DNA of 19,232 nt from Pseudolabrys sp. (GTDB lineage: Bacteria > Pseudomonadota > Alphaproteobacteria > Rhizobiales > Xanthobacteraceae). The position numbers were made by a program, and so were the translations under genes. The notes beneath the pieces were generated by a model. It was not told where the DNA came from, ran no database searches, and saw only the letters and a list, made by a program, of their open reading frames with translations. The first letter of the stretch is position 1; every line of letters begins with the position of its first letter. Location: positions 1-19,232 of the forward strand of contig JAFAQJ010000217.1 of NCBI GenBank assembly GCA_019246455.1, read 5' to 3'. Positions 16,001 to 19,232 of the stretch are shown here, one piece after another.

Positions 16001-16162
16001 CTCGAAGTCCGCAGGATCGATGCCTTCCTCGGAAGCGGAATTGATGATCGCTGTGTTGAGCCATTCGGATAGGGGCATGCCCGCGCGCCGAGCGGCTTCT
16101 TTAGCCGTCTCGCGAGCCTCAGGCCGGATGCCTTTTACGCTCCACGGTACGCCGAGTTTCAT
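13046..16162 (-). CDS. PodJ-like polar localisation protein with Sel1 repeats
   Basis: 1038 residues from the ATG at 16162. By resemblance to PodJ of Caulobacter and rhizobia it is a cell-pole organiser spanning the inner membrane. The N-terminus PWSVKGIRPEARETAKEAARRAGMPLSEWLN is the PodJ signature. Then come a coiled-coil-rich cytoplasmic region (about 50-480, many leucine/charged heptads such as LEDQLRRITDQIETL), a proline-rich stretch (about 510-620), one transmembrane helix (about 670-690, FIAASVIAIVVGGVQIAA), and about four periplasmic Sel1 repeats (about 820-970, for example AAYEIAVRFAEGRGISSNAEEAARWF). I see no C-terminal peptidoglycan-binding domain, which Caulobacter PodJ has. A GTG at 16195 would add 11 residues but lacks a ribosome site; GCAGG precedes 16162. 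Confidence 0.88.
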   Translation of the reverse strand: MKLGVPWSVKGIRPEARETAKEAARRAGMPLSEWLNTAIINSASEEGIDPADFELGGNTEVAAMNARLDDLTRKIDRLATARSGPEAYAPPHVRAPAMPSYIPPAPQMHLVRAASPFSAAAAEIAARQRALNGQPPLAAAHAQSAPVVPPLIVTQAAPAMVPQLAPAPAQDLSGLEDQLRRITDQIETLRRPGVEEAINALRGELAEIGHALNDAMPRQALDTIEQQVQDLTQRVAEGRDAGIDRGAIANIEHGLTEVREALAHLQPAESLVGFNDAIAILADKMDLIVAQKDPATLQQLESAITTLRGVSAHIASNETVRQLSDDVALLAEKVDRIANASAAGEALNSLEQRISALADALAARSQNGNHVPPGLEALVNSLSSKIEQLQMSRGDGIAANHLEDRIVKLVERLDASDNRLSHLEAIERGLADLLIYIEEMRSQKSQGGPRDGDVYRQDVARAQDALDKLTGTMGHIVDRLAAIEQGVLGRHDTPLELTEPVEIGVGKKIAARAVPMPALLPESPIVPLVVQAPPPPQPPAPAARAPVAPPPPAAAPAETPKRGPLPAKGRAVLNPGLPPDLPLEPGSGHPARGNLAARIAASEAALGPAAPPAEEPQGKSGFLAAARRAAQAALKQPAKPVAPPPQATPRSELWSDIEGGNAPSLCEKLTKRIKSLFIAASVIAIVVGGVQIAADQFGLWPSTEARNDLGLNGDINVARRATEKSPTNPVAAAPEIVPSVAPSAPPALTANSPATVPVIDPQIPTTALNSVPALTGGASLNNDITGSISKPAIRPVSPAAPDIKLPIAIGGAALRTAAAQGDPAAAYEIAVRFAEGRGISSNAEEAARWFDKAARGGLAPAQFRLGSLYEKGSGVKKDLGQARKLYAAAAAQGNAKAMHNLAVLYAEGIDGKPDYAQAVGWFQKAANLGVSDSQYNLGILCARGLGTEKNLADSYKWFALAAERGDREAGKKRDEIALRLEAKGLAAAQLAVKAWVAETQPDAATTVPVPEGGWDHASSDNPPPARPKRIGAYEIGKR

Positions 16163-16433
16163 GCCGCCTGCTTTCAGGGAGAAAGCGCCAGACACTTCAG
16201 GAAATGTGCGGCGGTCCCGCCGGTCCGCCGTCTCGGCACCGACTTTTTAACCTCTATGGTAAAGAAGCCGTTAAGGAGTCTGGCGAAGTGCCGGGTTTCG
16301 CAGCAGATTTAGCCAAAATCGGCCGAAACGGCGGGTCCCTGTGTGCATTTGCTGCTTAAGGCGCCAATAAAAGGCGCGCCGCCATAATCTTAGGCTACCG
16401 CCGGGTAAGGGCGGGGGATTGGGGACATTCGCT
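16163..16433. other. Divergent intergenic region between podJ-like and acyl-CoA dehydrogenase genes
   Basis: 271 bp without a convincing gene. It should hold both promoters. A CATAAT box at 16383-16388 is a possible rightward -10 element without a good -35. TTAACC (16247-16252) and GTTAAGG (16270-16276) resemble CtrA half-sites but lack the TTAA-N7-TTAA spacing. A G-rich run, GGGGGATTGGGGA (16413-16425), ends in the ribosome site of the dehydrogenase. Confidence 0.4.
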
Positions 16434-18218
16434 ATGCCGACTTATCGCGCGCCGGTCGACGACGCTCTGTTTCTGCTCAACGACGTCTTCTATCTCGACC
16501 GCTACGGCAATCTACCCGGCTTCGCCGATGCCTCCCCGGACGTGGTCGAGGCCGTATTGCGCGAAGCTGCCAAGCTCGCCGAGGAGACGCTGACCCCGCT
16601 CAATCGGGTAGGCGACCTCGAAGGCTGCAAGCACAATGTCGACGGCAGCGTGACGACGCCGAACGGGTTCAAGGACGCTTTTCAGCAGGTTCGTGACGGC
16701 GGCTGGATCGGGATTTCGGCGCCGGCCGAATTTGGCGGCCAAGGCCTGCCGGCCACACTCACCGAAATCGTCAACGAGTTTTTCTCGTCGGCCAACATGG
16801 CCTTCTCGATGTATCCGGGGCTGACGCAGGGGGCGATCGCGGCGCTCCTCGCTCATGCGTCGCCAGAGCTCAAGAAGAAGTATCTGCCGAAGATGGTGGC
16901 CGGTGAATGGACCGGCACCATGAACCTCACCGAGCCGCATTGCGGCACGGACCTCGGCCTGCTGCGCACCAAGGCGGTCAAGCAGGCAGATGGCAGCTAC
17001 CAGATTTCGGGAACCAAGATTTTCATCTCGGCGGGCGAACACGACCTCGCCGATAACATCATTCATCTTGTGCTGGCGCGTATCGAAGGCGCCCCGGCCG
17101 GCAGCAAGGGCATCTCGTTGTTCGTCGTGCCGAAGGTCATGGTCAAGGATGACGGCTCGCTCGGCAACGAGAATGGCGTTTCATGCGGCTCGCTCGAGCA
17201 CAAGATGGGCATCCACGGCAATTCGACCTGCGTGATGAATTACGACAACGCGACCGGTTGGTTGATCGGCGAGGAGAACCGCGGGCTCAACGCGATGTTC
17301 GTGATGATGAACGAAGCGAGGCTCGGCGTCGGCGTGCAGGGTCTCGCGCTGTCGGAAGTCGCCTATCAGAACGCGGCGATCTACGCGAAAGAGCGTCTGC
17401 AGGGCCGGTCGATCTCTGGCGTCAAATATAAGGACAAGCCGGCCGATCCGATCATCGTGCATCCCGACGTGCGCCGCAATCTGATGACGATGCGCGCCTT
17501 CAATGAGGCGGCACGCGCGCTGGTGATGTGGACCGCGCTCAAAAGCGACGTCGCGCATCGCTCGGAGGACGAGAAAGAACGCCAAAGCGCCGACGATCAC
17601 ATGGGCCTGCTCACCCCGGTGATCAAGGGCGTACTGACCGATCAGGGTTTTGCCAATGCGGTGCTGGCGCAGCAGATATTTGGTGGCCACGGCTACATCG
17701 CCGAGCACGGCATGGAGCAATTCGTGCGCGACGCCCGCATCGCGCAGATCTACGAAGGCGCCAACGGGATCCAGGCGCTCGATCTAGTCGGGCGCAAGAT
17801 CGGCCGCGATGGCGGTCGCGCGTTGATGGCGTTCTTCAACGAGGTCGGGGCTTACATCAAGGATAACAGCGCCGATGAGGCGATGAAGCCCTTCGTCACA
17901 CCGCTCGGCGTGTCACTCGGCCATCTCCAGCAGGCCTCGATGTGGTTCATGCAGAATGCGATGGCCAAGCCCGACAATGCGGGGGCAGGCTCATACGATT
18001 ACATGCACCTCTTCGGTCTGGTTGCGCTTGGTTACATGTGGTGTCGGATCGCCGAGGCGGCGAAAGCGAAAAGCGGCAACGGCGCTGCCGCTTACAACGC
18101 CAAGCTCGTGACCGCACGCTTCTTCATGGAACGCATGTTGCCCGAAACGGCGGCCCATCTCGCCCGCATCCAGTCCGGCGCCGCGAGCCTGATGGAATTG
18201 CCTGACGAAGCATTCTGA
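16434..18218 (+). CDS. Long-form acyl-CoA dehydrogenase (about 600-residue FadE/DmdC-like type)
   Basis: 594 residues from the ATG at 16434, with GGGGA about 8 nt upstream; the in-frame TTG at 16419 is less likely. FAD enzyme that introduces an alpha-beta double bond into an acyl-CoA. Domains in order: short N-terminal extension ([18 protein letters not shown]), helical N domain with [11 protein letters not shown], middle beta domain with [13 protein letters not shown] and the [11 protein letters not shown] stretch, C helical domain with [35 protein letters not shown] where Glu441 is the expected catalytic base, and an extra C-terminal domain ending MELPDEAF. That extra domain marks the long subfamily that includes DmdC. 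The acyl substrate cannot be assigned from sequence alone. No electron-transfer flavoprotein gene is nearby. Confidence 0.95.
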   Translation: MPTYRAPVDDALFLLNDVFYLDRYGNLPGFADASPDVVEAVLREAAKLAEETLTPLNRVGDLEGCKHNVDGSVTTPNGFKDAFQQVRDGGWIGISAPAEFGGQGLPATLTEIVNEFFSSANMAFSMYPGLTQGAIAALLAHASPELKKKYLPKMVAGEWTGTMNLTEPHCGTDLGLLRTKAVKQADGSYQISGTKIFISAGEHDLADNIIHLVLARIEGAPAGSKGISLFVVPKVMVKDDGSLGNENGVSCGSLEHKMGIHGNSTCVMNYDNATGWLIGEENRGLNAMFVMMNEARLGVGVQGLALSEVAYQNAAIYAKERLQGRSISGVKYKDKPADPIIVHPDVRRNLMTMRAFNEAARALVMWTALKSDVAHRSEDEKERQSADDHMGLLTPVIKGVLTDQGFANAVLAQQIFGGHGYIAEHGMEQFVRDARIAQIYEGANGIQALDLVGRKIGRDGGRALMAFFNEVGAYIKDNSADEAMKPFVTPLGVSLGHLQQASMWFMQNAMAKPDNAGAGSYDYMHLFGLVALGYMWCRIAEAAKAKSGNGAAAYNAKLVTARFFMERMLPETAAHLARIQSGAASLMELPDEAF

Positions 18219-18233
18219 CCTTCAGGTGTGCGC

Positions 18234-18376
18234 CTCGAGACCGAGCAGCATCTGCAACTGAAAGGCTGCTCCAGGTGGAAGGCTATTACTTCAGCAAGCC
18301 CGCGCCGCTCGGCGGCGTGACCGAGCTGCTGGAGCGCTTCTCCCGGGCAAAAACCCAAGAACGCAAGCGGGCTTAA
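18234..18376 (+). pseudogene. Frameshifted remnant of the C-terminus of an EAL domain
   Basis: One frame reads ETEQHLQLKGCS (from 18237 to about 18272), and a different frame then reads QVEGYYFSKPAPLGGVTELLERF and continues to a TAA at 18374-18376. Joined, they resemble the end of an EAL c-di-GMP phosphodiesterase domain (typically GVETEEQL...LGCxxVQGYxFSKPxP). The catalytic EAL motif and the rest of the domain are absent, and there is a frameshift, so this is a decayed fragment with no expected activity. It lies between two acyl-CoA dehydrogenase genes. Confidence 0.6.
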
Positions 18377-18398
18377 GGCGACAGCCCGAAGTCCTATT

Positions 18399-18416
18399 CC
18401 CCGTCATACGGCGGGG
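18399..18416 (+). promoter_or_regulatory. Small hairpin upstream of the second acyl-CoA dehydrogenase
   Basis: CCCCGTC and GGCGGGG pair over 7 bp (one G-T pair) around an ATAC loop. It starts 44 bp before the GTG at 18443 and has no following T-run, so it could be a leader structure or the weak terminator of whatever preceded. Confidence 0.25.
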
Positions 18417-18442
18417 CTAAGGTGCGCCGGGGAGAATCGCCG

Positions 18443-19232
18443 GTGCAAGCCCTCAATCTACCGCGGCCGCCTTGGATGACCGAGGACCTGGTCCTGCTCG
18501 AGGATCAGGCACGGCGTTTTATGGCCGATGAGTTCGTCCCGCACATCGATAAATGGCACGAGGATCATCTCTACCCTCGCGAGGTCTGGGACAAATCCGG
18601 CGCGGCAGGTCTGCTGTGCGCGGCAATGCCGGAAGAGTATGGCGGCGCCGGCGGCACGTTCGCGCATGAGGCGGTGATCAATCGTGAATACAGCTATGCG
18701 GGCTTCGACACCTTCGGCGCGCCGCTGCATTCCGGCATCGTCGCACCCTACATCCTTCATTACGGCACCGAGGAACAGAAGAAGAAGTGGCTGCCGAAGC
18801 TCGCGACCGGCGAGCTGGTCGGCGCGATTGCCATGACCGAGCCGGGCACCGGCTCCGATCTACAAGGCGTCAAAACGACCGCCAAGAAATCAGGCAACGG
18901 CTATCTGCTCAACGGCTCCAAGACCTTCATTACCAACGGCCAGCACGCCAATCTCGTTATCGTTGTCGCCAAGACCGACCCGAAGGAAGGGGCCAAAGGT
19001 GTTTCGCTGATGGTCGTCGAGACCGACGACGCCAAAGGTTTCCGCCGCGGCCGCAAGCTCAAGAAACTCGGCATGGATTCCGCCGATACCTCCGAATTGT
19101 TTTTCGAAGATGTGCAGCTACCCGCGGACTCCTTGCTTGGTCCCGAGGAAGGTCAGGGTTTCTACCAGCTAATGAAAGAACTGCCGCAAGAACGGCTGAT
19201 CGTCGCGCTGCACGCCGGGGCGATGATGGAGC
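18443..19232 (+). CDS. Acyl-CoA dehydrogenase, 5' part (3' end outside window)
   Basis: 263 complete codons are present and the frame is open to the window end; the family is usually about 380 residues. The GTG at 18443 has GGAG about 8 nt upstream, and the translated [21 protein letters not shown] fits family N-termini; an ATG at 18476 is the alternative. Visible signatures are PEEYGGAGG in the helical N domain, [20 protein letters not shown] and [12 protein letters not shown] in the flavin-contacting middle domain, and [21 protein letters not shown] entering the C domain. The catalytic glutamate region lies outside the window. It differs in length class and sequence from the 594-residue dehydrogenase upstream, so the two are not a recent duplication. 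Confidence 0.93.
   Translation, partial: MQALNLPRPPWMTEDLVLLEDQARRFMADEFVPHIDKWHEDHLYPREVWDKSGAAGLLCAAMPEEYGGAGGTFAHEAVINREYSYAGFDTFGAPLHSGIVAPYILHYGTEEQKKKWLPKLATGELVGAIAMTEPGTGSDLQGVKTTAKKSGNGYLLNGSKTFITNGQHANLVIVVAKTDPKEGAKGVSLMVVETDDAKGFRRGRKLKKLGMDSADTSELFFEDVQLPADSLLGPEEGQGFYQLMKELPQERLIVALHAGAMME

Noticed and set aside
16247..16276. Possible CtrA binding site upstream of the PodJ-like gene
   Set aside because: Two TTAA half-sites exist but are 20 bp apart rather than 7, so the consensus is not met.
18092..18358. Leftward frame covering the end of the first acyl-CoA dehydrogenase
   Set aside because: Its first half is antisense to a certain gene and the product has no recognisable features; the EAL remnant on the plus strand explains the rest.

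Overview
This GC-rich 19.2 kb chromosomal window comes from an alphaproteobacterium, most likely of the Hyphomicrobiales (Rhizobiales; Bradyrhizobium/Rhodopseudomonas/Xanthobacteraceae neighbourhood). The clues are a class I lysyl-tRNA synthetase, a PodJ-like polar factor, a TIGR02186-type protein paired with a TauE permease, a DUF6460-type small membrane protein, and an intergenic palindrome resembling one I know from Rhizobiales genomes. I assign the lineage from protein resemblance and gene content, not from a marker gene.

Layout: (1) 1-2.1 kb: the 3' part of lysS converges on a periplasmic alpha-carbonic anhydrase, with a long hairpin repeat between them that contains the lysS stop codon. 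(2) 2.1-4.0 kb: a LexA/CI-like self-cleaving (S24) regulator is divergent from pyrD (class 2 dihydroorotate dehydrogenase). (3) 4.0-11.2 kb: the ligase-associated DNA repair cassette. A leftward operon encodes a metallo-beta-lactamase-fold exonuclease, an ATP-dependent DNA ligase and a DUF6460-type membrane protein. A rightward operon encodes a TPR-methyltransferase, a DEXH-box Lhr-type helicase and the metallophosphoesterase PdeM. The two operons start about 28 bp apart, and successive genes overlap by 4-11 bp. (4) 11.2-13.0 kb: a leftward pair, a TauE/SafE exporter and a TIGR02186 membrane-anchored protein. (5) 13.0-16.2 kb: a leftward 1038-residue PodJ/Sel1-repeat polarity protein. (6) 16.4-19.2 kb: two rightward acyl-CoA dehydrogenases of different subfamilies, separated by a frameshifted remnant of an EAL (c-di-GMP phosphodiesterase) domain. 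The second runs off the window.

The most coherent system is the repair cassette. Ligase, exonuclease, helicase and endonuclease are a known partnership, characterised biochemically in Pseudomonas putida. Here it is split into two divergent, translationally coupled operons with two extra coupled members, a TPR-methyltransferase and a small membrane protein. An S24 regulator with LexA-like cleavage geometry lies about 1.5 kb from the nearest cassette gene, so damage-dependent control is possible but not shown. The rest of the window is ordinary core metabolism and cell biology. I saw no tRNA, rRNA, CRISPR, insertion sequence, transposase or phage structural gene.
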